Source of the DNA: Xenophilus sp. L33
GTDB taxonomy: Bacteria > Pseudomonadota > Gammaproteobacteria > Burkholderiales > Burkholderiaceae_C
Reading direction: 5' to 3'
NCBI RefSeq assembly: GCF_009765735.1
Contig: NZ_LMUW01000207.1
Coordinates: forward strand, 123,212 to 187,211
Length of the DNA stretch: 64,000 nt
Within the stretch, counting starts at the first letter, position 1, and the number at the start of each line of letters is the position of its first letter. Shown here in pieces: positions 43,947 through 52,695 of this stretch. The notes under the pieces were generated by a model that saw only the letters and a program-made list of their open reading frames with translations, ran no database searches and was not told the origin of the DNA. The translations under genes and the position numbers were made by a program.

Positions 43947-44750
43947 TTGATCTACTTCGCCGACACCATCACCCGCCTCGATGCAGGCGCCCGCGATGCC
44001 GTCATCGTCTCTGGCTCCCACGGCGGCCTCTACCCTGCCTATCTGGCCGCGAAGGCGCAGGCGCGGGCGGTGATCCTCAACGACGCGGGAGTCGGCAAGG
44101 ACGGCGCCGGCATCGCGTCGCTCGGCTACCTGCAACAGGCCGGCACCGCGGCGGCGACTGTCGCGCACACCAGTTGCCGCATCGGCGATACGGAGGACAT
44201 GAAGCTGCGCGGTGTCGTGAGCCACTGCAACGAAGCAGCGTATGCGCTGGGGGTGCGCCCGGGCATGGCCTGTCTGGAGGCGGCCCATTCTTTGGAAGCG
44301 GCGCCGCTGCCGTCCTCCCCGCCGTTACCGGTGCGCGAAGGACGGCTGGTCGATGCCATGCCGCTGACAGGTGGCTCGCGGCGCGTCGTTTTGGTCGATT
44401 CAGCGAGCCTCGTCGCGCCGGAGGACGCCGGCCAGATCGTGGTGACCGGCTCGCACGGCGGGCTGATTGGCGGCGTCGCCGCCAAGGCGCTCGCGGTGGA
44501 CGCCTGGGCGGCCGTGTTCCACGACGCCGGGGTCGGCATCGACCGCGCCGGCACGACCCGGTTGGCCGCACTCGATGTGCGCAATATCGCCGCGGTGACT
44601 GTCGACGCCTCCTCGGCACGCATCGGCGACGCCCGCTCGGTCCTCGAGGACGGCGTACTGTCGTTCGTCAACGAGCTGGCAGCGGCGCGCGGAGCGCGCG
44701 TTGGTCAGCGCCTGTACGAGCGGCTGGCCGACTGGTGCGTCGCGCCGTGA
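43947..44750 (+). CDS. Conserved hypothetical protein with internal duplication, probably 5' truncated
   Basis: The 267 residues from TTG 43947 contain two similar halves of about 105 residues. Each has a nearly identical core: IVSGSHGGLYPAYLAAKAQA, NDAGVGKDGAG and TSCRIGD in the first; IVVTGSHGGLIGGVAAKALA, HDAGVGIDRAG and SSARIGD in the second. The GSHGG and DAGVG motifs may bind a cofactor or substrate, but no family with known activity is recognised. In the same frame, sensible residues (RVYDEFGNPSPH) occur upstream from 43911. No ATG, GTG or TTG exists back to the stop at 43809. The natural start therefore seems lost or replaced. It is convergent with the amidase gene, only 12 bases away. 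Confidence 0.6.
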   Translation: MIYFADTITRLDAGARDAVIVSGSHGGLYPAYLAAKAQARAVILNDAGVGKDGAGIASLGYLQQAGTAAATVAHTSCRIGDTEDMKLRGVVSHCNEAAYALGVRPGMACLEAAHSLEAAPLPSSPPLPVREGRLVDAMPLTGGSRRVVLVDSASLVAPEDAGQIVVTGSHGGLIGGVAAKALAVDAWAAVFHDAGVGIDRAGTTRLAALDVRNIAAVTVDASSARIGDARSVLEDGVLSFVNELAAARGARVGQRLYERLADWCVAP

Positions 44751-44762
44751 AGGCGCGCTCCG

Positions 44763-46202
44763 TCAGGATGTCAGCGACCGGAGGTCCGGCAGTCGTTGGT
44801 GCCAGGTCGTCGCCTGCTCGTACGCCCAACCAATGCGCAGCAGCAGGTCCTCGGTAAAGGCCTTGCCTACGATCTGCACCGACACCGGCATGCCTTCCGA
44901 AGTGACGCCGCAAGGCAGTGCTAGCGCGCACAGGCCCAGGTAGTTGACGAAACGTGTCAGGTCCGACAGCGGCATATGGTCCTCATCGATTCGGTCAAGC
45001 CGGGGCGCCGCCATGACCGTGGTCGGCAAAAGGATGGCATCGAATCCCGCCAGCACCGCGCCCATCGCTGTGGTGTCCTCACGGCGCTCGATCAACGTGG
45101 CCGCATAGTCGGTGGCCGACCCGCCCTGTCCGGCCAGCACGCGGGCGCGGACGGCCGGACCGAAGTCGTCGCTGTCGCTGTGGATGACATGCCGCAGATT
45201 TGCGTAGCCCTCCGTGCGGATGATGTGAGAGGCACCACGGCAGTAGTCGATCGGCGGACGCGGCAGCGCGATGTCGTCGACCACGGCGCCCAGCCCGCGC
45301 AGCACCTCGACCGCCGCCGCCACGGCCTGGGCGACCTCGGGGTCGACGCCCGGCAGTTGCGCCGCTTGGACCCTGCCCAGGCGCAATCCACCGATCGGCC
45401 GCTTCAGGCCCGACAGCGCATCGCCCATCGGCGCCAACGAGGTTGCGGCGTCGCGCAGGTCGGGCCCGCGGATCGCCTGGAACACCAGGGCCGCGTCCTC
45501 GACGCTCCGGGCAAGCGGTCCGATCGAGTCGAGGATCTGGCTGAGCGGAAACACACCATGGGTGCTGACCGAGGCGGCCGTTGGTTTCAGGCCGACGACG
45601 CCGTTCATCGATGCCGGGATGCGCACCGACCCGCCGGTGTCGGAGCCAATCGATGCGACCACCATGCCGGCGGCGACCGCCACCCCGGAGCCACTGGACG
45701 AGCCGCCAGGCGAGCGGTGATGCACCAGATCCCACGGATTCATCGGTGCGCCCAGCCTGGGGTTGGTGCCCCAACCGCCGAATGCGAACTCGACCATGTG
45801 CAACTTGCCAAGCAGGATCGCGCCGGCGGCTTCAAGCCGGGTAGCGACAGTGGCGGTGCAATCCGAGACGCGCTCGCGCCAGAAGGCCGAGCCGACGGTG
45901 GTCCGTCGCCCCTGGACCTCGACCAGGTCCTTCAGCGCCAACGGCACGCCGTGCAAGGGGCCGAGGTAGCGGCCGGCCGCGATTTCAGTGTCGGCTCGGG
46001 CGGCAGCGGCCATGGCGTCTGCGGCCCAGAGGTCGATGAAGGCATGCAGCCGACCGTCCGTGCGCGCGATGCGATCGATGCAGGCGCCGACCAGCGCGCT
46101 CGCGCTCAGCGTGCGCGCGCGGATCAGCGGCGCCAACCGATGAAGAGGCCAATCGGCGAGGTCGGTGCCGCTGGTCTCCGGTTCGAGGGGATTCAGGGTC
46201 AT
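44763..46202 (-). CDS. Amidase signature enzyme
   Basis: The 479-residue enzyme starts at ATG 46202, three bases after livF. It shows the Ser-cisSer-Lys triad: catalytic Lys in GVPLALKDLVEVQG, the Gly/Ser-rich block HHRSPGGSSSGSGVAVAAGM with the cis-Ser, and IGSDTGGSVRIPASMNGVVG with the nucleophilic Ser. These motifs define amidases that cleave linear amides and release ammonia. Relatives include allophanate hydrolase and GatA; GatA is unlikely because no gatB or gatC is near. Its place in the liv operon suggests that an imported amide is hydrolysed. Confidence 0.9.
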   Translation of the reverse strand: MTLNPLEPETSGTDLADWPLHRLAPLIRARTLSASALVGACIDRIARTDGRLHAFIDLWAADAMAAAARADTEIAAGRYLGPLHGVPLALKDLVEVQGRRTTVGSAFWRERVSDCTATVATRLEAAGAILLGKLHMVEFAFGGWGTNPRLGAPMNPWDLVHHRSPGGSSSGSGVAVAAGMVVASIGSDTGGSVRIPASMNGVVGLKPTAASVSTHGVFPLSQILDSIGPLARSVEDAALVFQAIRGPDLRDAATSLAPMGDALSGLKRPIGGLRLGRVQAAQLPGVDPEVAQAVAAAVEVLRGLGAVVDDIALPRPPIDYCRGASHIIRTEGYANLRHVIHSDSDDFGPAVRARVLAGQGGSATDYAATLIERREDTTAMGAVLAGFDAILLPTTVMAAPRLDRIDEDHMPLSDLTRFVNYLGLCALALPCGVTSEGMPVSVQIVGKAFTEDLLLRIGWAYEQATTWHQRLPDLRSLTS

Positions 46203-46204
46203 GG

Positions 46205-46951
46205 TCAGTCGATCTTGTATTCGAGCCATTCGGCGATCAGGCGCTGCAGTTGCGAGTCGCTCTCGAACATCTCCCGGCCGCCCTCGGCCCGGTTGCGGCC
46301 GAGTTCGAGAACGTAGAGATAGTCGGACACGGCGGCACACTGACGCACGTTCTGGTCCACCAGGATGACGGTCACGCCGCGCGACGGCAGCATGCGGATG
46401 AAGTCGTAGATTTCCTTCGAGAAGCGCGGCGCGATCATCGCGGTCGGTTCATCGAGCAGGATCACCTCGGGCTCGAGCGCCAGGGCGCGCGCCAACTCGA
46501 GAAAGCGCTGCTGGCCGCCGCTCATGCTCGACGCCGCATCGTGGCGCTTTTCGCCGAGGATCGGGAACTGCGCGTAGGCGGCATCGAGTGCGCGTCGCAC
46601 CCGCGCCTTGTCGCCGCGGAACACCCAGCAGCCCAGGCGCAGGTTGTCCTCGACCGACAGGTCGCCGAACAGGCTGCGGTTCTGCGGCACGAATGAGACG
46701 CCGCGTTCGATGAAGCTGTAGGGCGGCGCGCCGTTCAGGCGCTCGCCCTTGAAGCGGATGTCGCCGCGATAGGGCTTGAGGAAGCCGTACAGGGTCTTCA
46801 GGGCGGTCGACTTGCCGGCACCGTTCGGGCCGATGATGCCGGTGACCGTGCCACGCCGGAACTGCATGTTGACCTGGTCGAGGATCGAGATGTCGCCGTG
46901 GTAGGCGACCGAGACCTGGTCCAGCGACATGATGGGATCGTCGGGTTGCAT
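46205..46951 (-). CDS. livF: Branched-chain amino acid-type ABC transporter ATP-binding protein
   Basis: The 248-residue ATPase has Walker A IIGPNGAGKSTALKTLYGF, Q-loop FVPQNRSLFGDL, the signature SMSGGQQRFLELARALAL, Walker B VILLDEPTAM and the switch His position occupied by Gln (VILVDQNVRQC). That Gln is characteristic of LivF-type subunits, which show D-Q-N there. The protein lies three bases from livG and from the amidase. LivF pairs with LivG on the cytoplasmic face of the LivH/LivM channel. Start ATG 46951 overlaps nothing; a longer reading upstream is livG sequence. Confidence 0.9.
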   Translation of the reverse strand: MQPDDPIMSLDQVSVAYHGDISILDQVNMQFRRGTVTGIIGPNGAGKSTALKTLYGFLKPYRGDIRFKGERLNGAPPYSFIERGVSFVPQNRSLFGDLSVEDNLRLGCWVFRGDKARVRRALDAAYAQFPILGEKRHDAASSMSGGQQRFLELARALALEPEVILLDEPTAMIAPRFSKEIYDFIRMLPSRGVTVILVDQNVRQCAAVSDYLYVLELGRNRAEGGREMFESDSQLQRLIAEWLEYKID

Positions 46952-46953
46952 GA

Positions 46954-47658
46954 TCAGCGTCCGAGAAAGGCTTCGACCACGGCCGGGTTGCTCTGGATCG
47001 CGGCGGCATCGCCCTCGGCGATGGTCTCGCCCTGGTCGAGCACCAGGATGTGGTCGGACAGTCGATAGACCGAGGTCATGTCGTGGCTGACCAGGATGAA
47101 GCTCTTGCCCTTGGCCTTGAGCTTCATGATCTGGTCGGTGAAGACACGGCACAGGTTGGGGTGCACCCCGGCAAAAGGCTCGTCGAGCAAGATCAGGGCC
47201 GGATCGAACATCATCACCCTCAGCAACTCGACCAACTTCTGCTGGCCGCCCGAAAGCTCCTCGGCGTAGTTGTCGCGGATGCGGTAGAGATCGACTTCGG
47301 CCAGCAAGGCGTCGGCCTGGGCCGTCAATGCCTTGTTGCTCGACCGCGTGCCGATGACCGGGATCAGCAAATTCTCGACCAGGGTCAGGCGGCGGAAAAG
47401 ACGCGGCACCTGGAAGGTGCGCCCGATGCCCATGCGGGTCACGTCGTGCGGCCGGCGCCCGGTCACTTCCTGGGCGTTGAAGCGGATCGAGCCGCCGCTG
47501 GCGTGGTAGATCCCGTTGATGCAGTTCATCACGGTGGTCTTGCCGGAGCCGTTGACGCCGATGAGCCCGAGGATGCTGTCGTCGGGCACCTGGAACGAGA
47601 GCGACTTGACGGCCACCAGGCCGCCGAACGACTTCTGGAGATTGGAGACTTCGAGCAT
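46954..47658 (-). CDS. livG: Branched-chain amino acid-type ABC transporter ATP-binding protein
   Basis: The 234-residue ATPase shows Walker A IGVNGSGKTTVMNCINGIY, the LivG-type stretch GIGRTFQVPRLFRRLTLVEN, the signature EELSGGQQKLVELLRVMM, Walker B LILLDEPFAGV and the switch VSHDMTSVYRLSDHI. LivG partners LivF. It is slightly short for LivG, which often has about 255 residues, because the loop after the P-loop is compact. Two bases separate it from livF and 29 from livH. The substrate cannot be inferred from the ATPases. Confidence 0.9.
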   Translation of the reverse strand: MLEVSNLQKSFGGLVAVKSLSFQVPDDSILGLIGVNGSGKTTVMNCINGIYHASGGSIRFNAQEVTGRRPHDVTRMGIGRTFQVPRLFRRLTLVENLLIPVIGTRSSNKALTAQADALLAEVDLYRIRDNYAEELSGGQQKLVELLRVMMFDPALILLDEPFAGVHPNLCRVFTDQIMKLKAKGKSFILVSHDMTSVYRLSDHILVLDQGETIAEGDAAAIQSNPAVVEAFLGR

Positions 47659-47687
47659 CGTTTGGCCAGGAGTGGGGATGGCGATCG

Positions 47688-48572
47688 CTATCGCAGGGCG
47701 ACGCGACCGAACAGGCCGGCGGGACGCATCATGATGGTCGCGACCAGGATCACGAAACCGACGACGGGCGACAGCGACTGCGGCAGGAACACGATCGCCA
47801 ACTGCTCGGCAATGCCGAAGACGACGCCACCGACAATGGCACCGACCGGATGGCCGAGACCGCCGAGCACGATGACCACGAAGCCGATCAACGTGAAGTC
47901 CAGCCCCGAGAACGGGCTGAAGGCCGGAAACACCAGCGCGATCAGCACGCCAGTCAGCGCTGCCAGGCCGATCGCCAGCCCGAAGGCCATGGCCGACAGG
48001 CGGTGGATGTTGACCCCGACGATCTGGATCGCGTCGCGGTTCATGATGGCCGCACGCAAGGCCTTGCCGGGCAGCGTGCGGTAGAGGAAGGCGGTGAGCG
48101 CCGCGATCAGTGTTGCGCCGACCGCCAGTGCCACGATCTGGGCGGTCGGCATGATCAGCCCGGCGAACTTGAGCACCGACGGCGTGAAGCTGTAGTTGAG
48201 CGAGCGGGTGTCGGCATCGAAAAAGTAGAGCAAGCCCGCCCCTGCCATCAGCGACACGCCGTAGAAGCTCAGGAAGGACGAGAGCTCCGGATCGTCCGAG
48301 CGCAGCAGCCGGGGCATCAACGCCTTGTAGAACAGCATGCCGATGCCGAAGAACAGCACGAAGGCGATCGGCAGCGCGAACAGCGGATGCAACCCGGTCC
48401 GCTCGACGAACAGCAGCACGGCATAGCAGCCGCAGATGACGAACTCGCCATGGGCGAAGTTCACCACCCGCATGGTGCCGTAGAGGATGGTGAGACTGCA
48501 GCCGATGAGCCCGTAAAGCGCGCCGAGGATGACGCCGGACAGCAGGGCCTGGGCGACGAGGCTGCCGCTCAC
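47688..48572 (-). CDS. livH: Branched-chain amino acid-type ABC transporter permease
   Basis: The 294-residue membrane protein has about eight hydrophobic segments and the typical LivH N-terminus (LLSGVILGALYGLIGCSLTI, VNFAHGEF). A C-terminal FVVIVLGGLGHPVGAIVGG segment contains the permease EAA-like loop region. The GTG start overlaps the IclR stop (GTGA), so the regulator and transporter are co-translated. The second permease, LivM, is not here but in the divergent operon at 50878; both halves together make one transporter. Confidence 0.88.
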   Translation of the reverse strand: MSGSLVAQALLSGVILGALYGLIGCSLTILYGTMRVVNFAHGEFVICGCYAVLLFVERTGLHPLFALPIAFVLFFGIGMLFYKALMPRLLRSDDPELSSFLSFYGVSLMAGAGLLYFFDADTRSLNYSFTPSVLKFAGLIMPTAQIVALAVGATLIAALTAFLYRTLPGKALRAAIMNRDAIQIVGVNIHRLSAMAFGLAIGLAALTGVLIALVFPAFSPFSGLDFTLIGFVVIVLGGLGHPVGAIVGGVVFGIAEQLAIVFLPQSLSPVVGFVILVATIMMRPAGLFGRVALR

Positions 48573-49423
48573 GTCGCGGCCTCCGTCGGGGCGCGCGACG
48601 CGCGCGCCTGGCGGGCGATCACCGCGGACAGCTGCCGCGCTTCCTCGTGCAGCAAGCTGGCCAGTTGCAGCGTGCGCTCGCCGTGCACCCGGGCGGCGAT
48701 GGCCGTGATGCTCAGTGCCGCCACCGGCCGCCTCGATTCATCGAGCACGGGAACGCCGATGGCGTTGACGCCCGGGATGATGAGCCCCTCGATGAACGAG
48801 AAGCCCTGAGCCTGCGTCTGCTTGATGAGGGCCTGCAGCTTGGGCGCGGTGAAGGCCGGGAATTCGAGCAGCCAGCGCTGATTGCTTTCGATCGCGCTCT
48901 CGATCTCCGCCTTCGGCATGAAGGCAAGCAGCGCCAGGCTCCCGGATCCGACCCCCAGAGGCCGCGACTGGCCGACGTCCAGTGACAGCGTCTTGATCGG
49001 AAAAGCGCCTTGCTGGCGGCCCAAGCAGAGGGAGCGCAGGCCTTCGCGCACCGACAGGTAGGCCGTGTCTTCCGTCACCGCGGCCAAGTGCTCGAGCGAC
49101 GGCATAGCCAGCGCGGCGATGTCCTGCTCGTGTGCCTGGCGGCTCAACATGCCCAGTCGCGCCCCCAGTTGATAGTGGCGGCTTGCGGCCTCCTGCGTAG
49201 CAAAACCGACGTCGACCAACGCCGCCAGCAGCCTGTGCGTGGTCGCCTTTCCGAAGCCCGACAGACGGGCGATCTCGGTCAGCGGGCCACCACGCACGCC
49301 GAAGCTGGCCAGCACCTGGAGGATGGCCGCGGCGCGATCGATCGACCGCACCGCCGGCTTGTCGTCTTCGTCGGCGGGGGCGATCGCGTCGTCCACTCGT
49401 AGTTCCGTTTTCTGCAATCTCAT
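48569..49423 (-). CDS. IclR-family transcriptional regulator
   Basis: The 284-residue form starts at ATG 49423 (MRLQKTELRV). A winged helix-turn-helix covers residues about 25-85 (LTEIARLSGFGKATTHRLLA). An IclR effector-binding domain follows (LEHLAAVTEDTAYLSVREGL, NAIGVPVLDESRRPVAALSI). It is the first gene of the livHGF-amidase operon and is divergent from livK. A palindrome GTTCC-N7-GGAAC at 49626-49642 lies between them. This supports control of both operons by one protein. The effector is probably the transported compound or a metabolite of it. Confidence 0.9.
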   Translation of the reverse strand: MRLQKTELRVDDAIAPADEDDKPAVRSIDRAAAILQVLASFGVRGGPLTEIARLSGFGKATTHRLLAALVDVGFATQEAASRHYQLGARLGMLSRQAHEQDIAALAMPSLEHLAAVTEDTAYLSVREGLRSLCLGRQQGAFPIKTLSLDVGQSRPLGVGSGSLALLAFMPKAEIESAIESNQRWLLEFPAFTAPKLQALIKQTQAQGFSFIEGLIIPGVNAIGVPVLDESRRPVAALSITAIAARVHGERTLQLASLLHEEARQLSAVIARQARASRAPTEAAT

Positions 49424-49625
49424 GTTCTGAATTATTCGCCAAAAGCGCTGGCTGGCGCAATGCTTGCAAAGCAGGAAGCGTGCGCGGTGCAACCCGGTCG
49501 GAATCGACATCCCATTGGAAAATTTCACCAATATGGGGAGCCATCGAACCTTCCTGGGGCTCCCGTCGCTCGCGCTTGACATCGTTTTTACGAGCACCTC
49601 ATAATTCCGTAAACGATGTGTGTCT

Positions 49626-49642
49626 GTTCCGTTTTATGGAAC
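49626..49642. promoter_or_regulatory. Palindromic operator candidate for the liv IclR regulator
   Basis: GTTCC-GTTTTAT-GGAAC is a perfect five-base inverted repeat 25 bases upstream of the livK start and about 200 bases from the divergent IclR start. Its form resembles the GTCCA-N5-TGGAC site at 61938 near another IclR gene, including the shared centre TTTTAT, which supports an IclR operator. Confidence 0.5.
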
Positions 49643-49666
49643 TTTTCTTTGGAGAAAGCAGATCTC

Positions 49667-50893
49667 ATGAAGTCGACCGCTCGCCAGCTTCTCGTCCTTG
49701 CCGTCGCCATCGGCTCCACTCTCGGCGTCGCCACGGGAGCCCAGGCGCAGGCCCGCTCGTCCATCAAGGTCGGCATGACCATCTCGTCGACAGGCACCTT
49801 CGCCTCGGCATCGCAGTCGGGCGAGCGCGGCGTCCAGATCTGGGTCGACGACGTCAACCAGCGCGGCGGGATCGCGTTCGACGGCAAGAAATACCCGGTC
49901 GAATTGGTCAAGCGCGATGACCGGAGCGACAAGCAGCTGGTGGCCCGGGTCTACGACTCGTTGGTCAACGAGGAAAAGGTCGACGTGTTGATCGCGCCCT
50001 TCAGTTCGACCCTGGTCGGCGTCGCGGCGCCGATCGCCGACAGCAACAAGAAATACATGGTGAGCTGGGCCGGGTCCTCGGACCAGTTGTTCCAGCAGGG
50101 CTACCAGTCGCTCGTGTCGGTGACTGTCCAGGCCTCGCAACTGCCGGTGACTAGCACCGCGCTGACCGCCAAGCTGGGCGCCAAGAAGATCGCGATCGTC
50201 TATGCGGATGACCCCTTCCCCGCCAGCACTGCGGAGTCGGCGCGCGACATGGCCGAGAAGGCCGGCATCAAGGTCGTGCTGTTCGAGAAGTACGCAAAGG
50301 GCACCAAGGACTTCGGCATCCTGCTGCAGAAGGCCCAGGCCAGCGGCGCCGACGTCTTCTATTCGCCCTCCAATGATGGCGACCTGATCAGCATGGTGCG
50401 CCAGATGAAGGAACGCGAGATCAGCTTCCCGATGACCTACATGGTCTACGGCTCGGCGCCGCCTCTGATGGATATGGGCAAGGATTCGCTCTACATCTAC
50501 AGCCACACGCAGTTCGACCCCAGCGTCAAGTGGAAGGTGACCGATGGCCTCGATACCGACCATTTCCTGGCCGCCTACAAGCGTCTCTTCCCGAGCGCGG
50601 TCAGCGGCGCCGATTTCCAGACCGCGCTGGCCTACGGCGCCGGCGTCGTGCTCGAGAAGAGCATCGCCACGGCCAACTCGCTCGATGCGGCCAAGCTCAA
50701 GCAGGCGGCCCTGGACATCAGCGGCAAGACCACGATGGTCAGCGGCCAGTTCGAGATCGACAAGACCGGCTTCCAGATCGGGATGAAGCCGATCGTGCTG
50801 CAGTCCCAGCCGGACGGCCTGAAGATCGTTGCCCCGGATGCCATCGCGACTGGCAAGCCGATCTACCCGGTGCCGGCGTGGAACAAGCGTTGA
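49667..50893 (+). CDS. livK: Branched-chain amino acid-type ABC transporter substrate-binding protein
   Basis: ATG 49667 follows GGAGAAAGCAG. The 408-residue protein has a signal peptide of about 27 residues ending in AQAQA. The mature part is a type I periplasmic binding protein (IKVGMTISSTGTFASASQSG, RVYDSLVNEEKVDVLIAPFS, AIVYADDPFPAST). The binding-site and hinge regions follow the pattern of the Leu/Ile/Val group (peripl_BP_6), whose members often bind amides, aromatic acids or other non-amino-acid ligands in Burkholderiales. The gene begins the plus-strand operon; its stop overlaps the livM start region. Confidence 0.9.
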   Translation: MKSTARQLLVLAVAIGSTLGVATGAQAQARSSIKVGMTISSTGTFASASQSGERGVQIWVDDVNQRGGIAFDGKKYPVELVKRDDRSDKQLVARVYDSLVNEEKVDVLIAPFSSTLVGVAAPIADSNKKYMVSWAGSSDQLFQQGYQSLVSVTVQASQLPVTSTALTAKLGAKKIAIVYADDPFPASTAESARDMAEKAGIKVVLFEKYAKGTKDFGILLQKAQASGADVFYSPSNDGDLISMVRQMKEREISFPMTYMVYGSAPPLMDMGKDSLYIYSHTQFDPSVKWKVTDGLDTDHFLAAYKRLFPSAVSGADFQTALAYGAGVVLEKSIATANSLDAAKLKQAALDISGKTTMVSGQFEIDKTGFQIGMKPIVLQSQPDGLKIVAPDAIATGKPIYPVPAWNKR

Positions 50894-51885
50894 AGCCGGC
50901 TGCCGGGTCGACGGTGCCGGCTGCATCGGCCGCCCCGGCACTGCCGAGGCACGACCTGGTGCGCTGGCGCACCACGGCCTGGCTCTCGTTCGTTGCACTG
51001 TGCGCACTCGGGCTGGCATTGGTGCCATCGCTGGGGCTGAGTCTGGCGTTCTGGTTCTACCTGGTGCTGTGGGTGACCATGGCGTCGGGCCTGAACGTCA
51101 TGGGCGGCTTCACCGGCTACCTGCCGTTCGGCTACGTGGCCTTCTACGGCGTCGGAGCCTACGCCATGGCCATCTCGGTGCGCAAGCTCGGCCTGCCGCT
51201 CGAGCTCTCGCTGATCGTGGCGGCTGCCACGGGCTTGCTGCTGAGCGTGCTGATGGCGCGTACCCTGGTCCTGCGCGGCATCTATTTCTCGATCGTCTCG
51301 TTGGCGCTGGCGGTCATCTGTCGCCTGCTGATCGCCAACCTGCCCGATGCGTACGCGGGCGGCAGCTTCGGCATCACCCTTGGCATCGGCCGGCCGCAGT
51401 TGGCCTACTACACGATGCTGGTGCTCATGGTCACCACGCTGCTGGCGGTGACCTGGCTGTCGCAGTCGCGTCTGGGCATGGCGCTGCGCGCCATCCGCGA
51501 CGACCCGGACACCGCCGAGACGATGGGCATCGACATCGGTCGCGCCCGCCTCAAGGCCTGGATGATCTCTGCCGTGATCGCGGCGTTGGCCGGCGCCATC
51601 GAGGCCTGGTACACCAACATCGTCGACACCGAGACCGCCTTCAACCTGCTGGTCAGCACCAAGACCATCATCTACGCGGTCGCCGGCGGGCTCGGCACCG
51701 TGATCGGCCCGGTCGTCGGCGTGCTGGCAATGCTCTCGGTCGACAACCTGATCTGGAAGAACTTCCCGGTGCTGAACGTGTTCCTGCTCGGACTGTCGAT
51801 CGTGCTGCTGATGCTGTTCCTGCCGCGCGGCATCGTCGGCACGTTGGTCTGGCGCCTGCCGCGGCTGCGGCGCTTTCTTTTCTAG
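50878..51885 (+). CDS. livM: Branched-chain amino acid-type ABC transporter permease
   Basis: The start is GTG 50878 or TTG 50890; the latter overlaps the livK stop as TTGA. From GTG the product has 335 residues. It has about ten hydrophobic segments and the LivM features WVTMASGLNVMGGFTGYLPF, GAYAMAISVRKLG and SRLGMALRAIRDDPDTAETM (the conserved ATPase-contact loop), then GGLGTVIGPVVGVLAML. It completes the permease pair with LivH from the divergent operon. The N-terminal 40 residues are Pro/Ala-rich and unrelated to the core. Confidence 0.9.
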   Translation: MEQALKPAAGSTVPAASAAPALPRHDLVRWRTTAWLSFVALCALGLALVPSLGLSLAFWFYLVLWVTMASGLNVMGGFTGYLPFGYVAFYGVGAYAMAISVRKLGLPLELSLIVAAATGLLLSVLMARTLVLRGIYFSIVSLALAVICRLLIANLPDAYAGGSFGITLGIGRPQLAYYTMLVLMVTTLLAVTWLSQSRLGMALRAIRDDPDTAETMGIDIGRARLKAWMISAVIAALAGAIEAWYTNIVDTETAFNLLVSTKTIIYAVAGGLGTVIGPVVGVLAMLSVDNLIWKNFPVLNVFLLGLSIVLLMLFLPRGIVGTLVWRLPRLRRFLF

Positions 51886-51893
51886 AGGTCGAT

Positions 51894-52688
51894 TTGAGCA
51901 AACGTCTGCAAGACAAGGTCGCGCTGGTGTTCGGCGCCGGTTCCTCCGGTCCTGGCTGGGGCAACGGCAAGGCGGCGGCTGCCCTCTTCGCCCAGGAAGG
52001 CGCGCGGGTGGTGGCGGTGGACATCGACATGGGCGCCGTCTCGGAGACACGCGAGGCGATCCGCGCACGCGGCCAGGACTGCGATGTCCTGCAGGCCGAT
52101 GTCACGGTGTCCGACCAGGTGCTGGCAGCGGTCAGGTTCACGCACGAGCGGCACGGGCGCATCGACGTGCTGCACAACAACGTCGGCATCACGGTGATGG
52201 GCGACCCGGTCGCGCTGTCGGAAGCCGACTGGCAGCGATCGCTGGAAGTCAACCTCACCAGCGCCTTTCTCACCAGCAAGCATGTGCTGCCGATCATGAC
52301 GGCGCAACGCTCCGGCTCGATCATCAACATCTCGTCGCTGGCGTCGGTGCAGATCAACAAGCTGCCGTATTTCGGCTACTACGCCTCCAAGGCCGGTCTG
52401 AACCACTTCACCCAGGCGCTGGCGGTGAACTACGCGCCCTTCGGCATCCGCGCCAATGCGCTGCTGCCCGGCGTGATGGACACGCCGCTGATCTACACCC
52501 AGATCGCCAGCAGTTACGCGAGCGTGGACGAGATGATCGCCGCGCGCAATGCGGCTTCGCCGATGGGCCGCATGGGCGATGCCTGGGACGTCGCCTACGC
52601 GGCCCTGTTCCTCGCCTCCGACGAATCGCGCTACATCACCGGCACGCTGATCCCGGTCGATGGCGGCAAGAGCTGCACCGGGCGCTGA
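51894..52688 (+). CDS. Short-chain dehydrogenase/reductase
   Basis: The TTG at 51894 follows AGAGG. The 264-residue enzyme has the SDR NAD(P) motif ALVFGAGSSGPGWGNGKAAA (TGxxxGxG variant), VVAVDIDMG, NNVGI, the catalytic Ser (NISSLASV), and Tyr-x3-Lys in YYASKAGLNHF. IANALLPGVMDTPL and ITGTLIPVDGGKSCTG complete the classical SDR pattern. The acidic residue in VDIDMG favours NAD. It is the third gene of the liv operon, and probably oxidises or reduces a hydroxy/keto intermediate of the imported compound. Confidence 0.9.
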   Translation: MSKRLQDKVALVFGAGSSGPGWGNGKAAAALFAQEGARVVAVDIDMGAVSETREAIRARGQDCDVLQADVTVSDQVLAAVRFTHERHGRIDVLHNNVGITVMGDPVALSEADWQRSLEVNLTSAFLTSKHVLPIMTAQRSGSIINISSLASVQINKLPYFGYYASKAGLNHFTQALAVNYAPFGIRANALLPGVMDTPLIYTQIASSYASVDEMIAARNAASPMGRMGDAWDVAYAALFLASDESRYITGTLIPVDGGKSCTGR

Positions 52689-52695
52689 ACCAACG

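Noticed and set aside
44763..46202. Amidase as GatA of the tRNA amidotransferase
   Set aside because: No gatB or gatC nearby and the gene lies in a transport operon; only the general amidase signature is shared.
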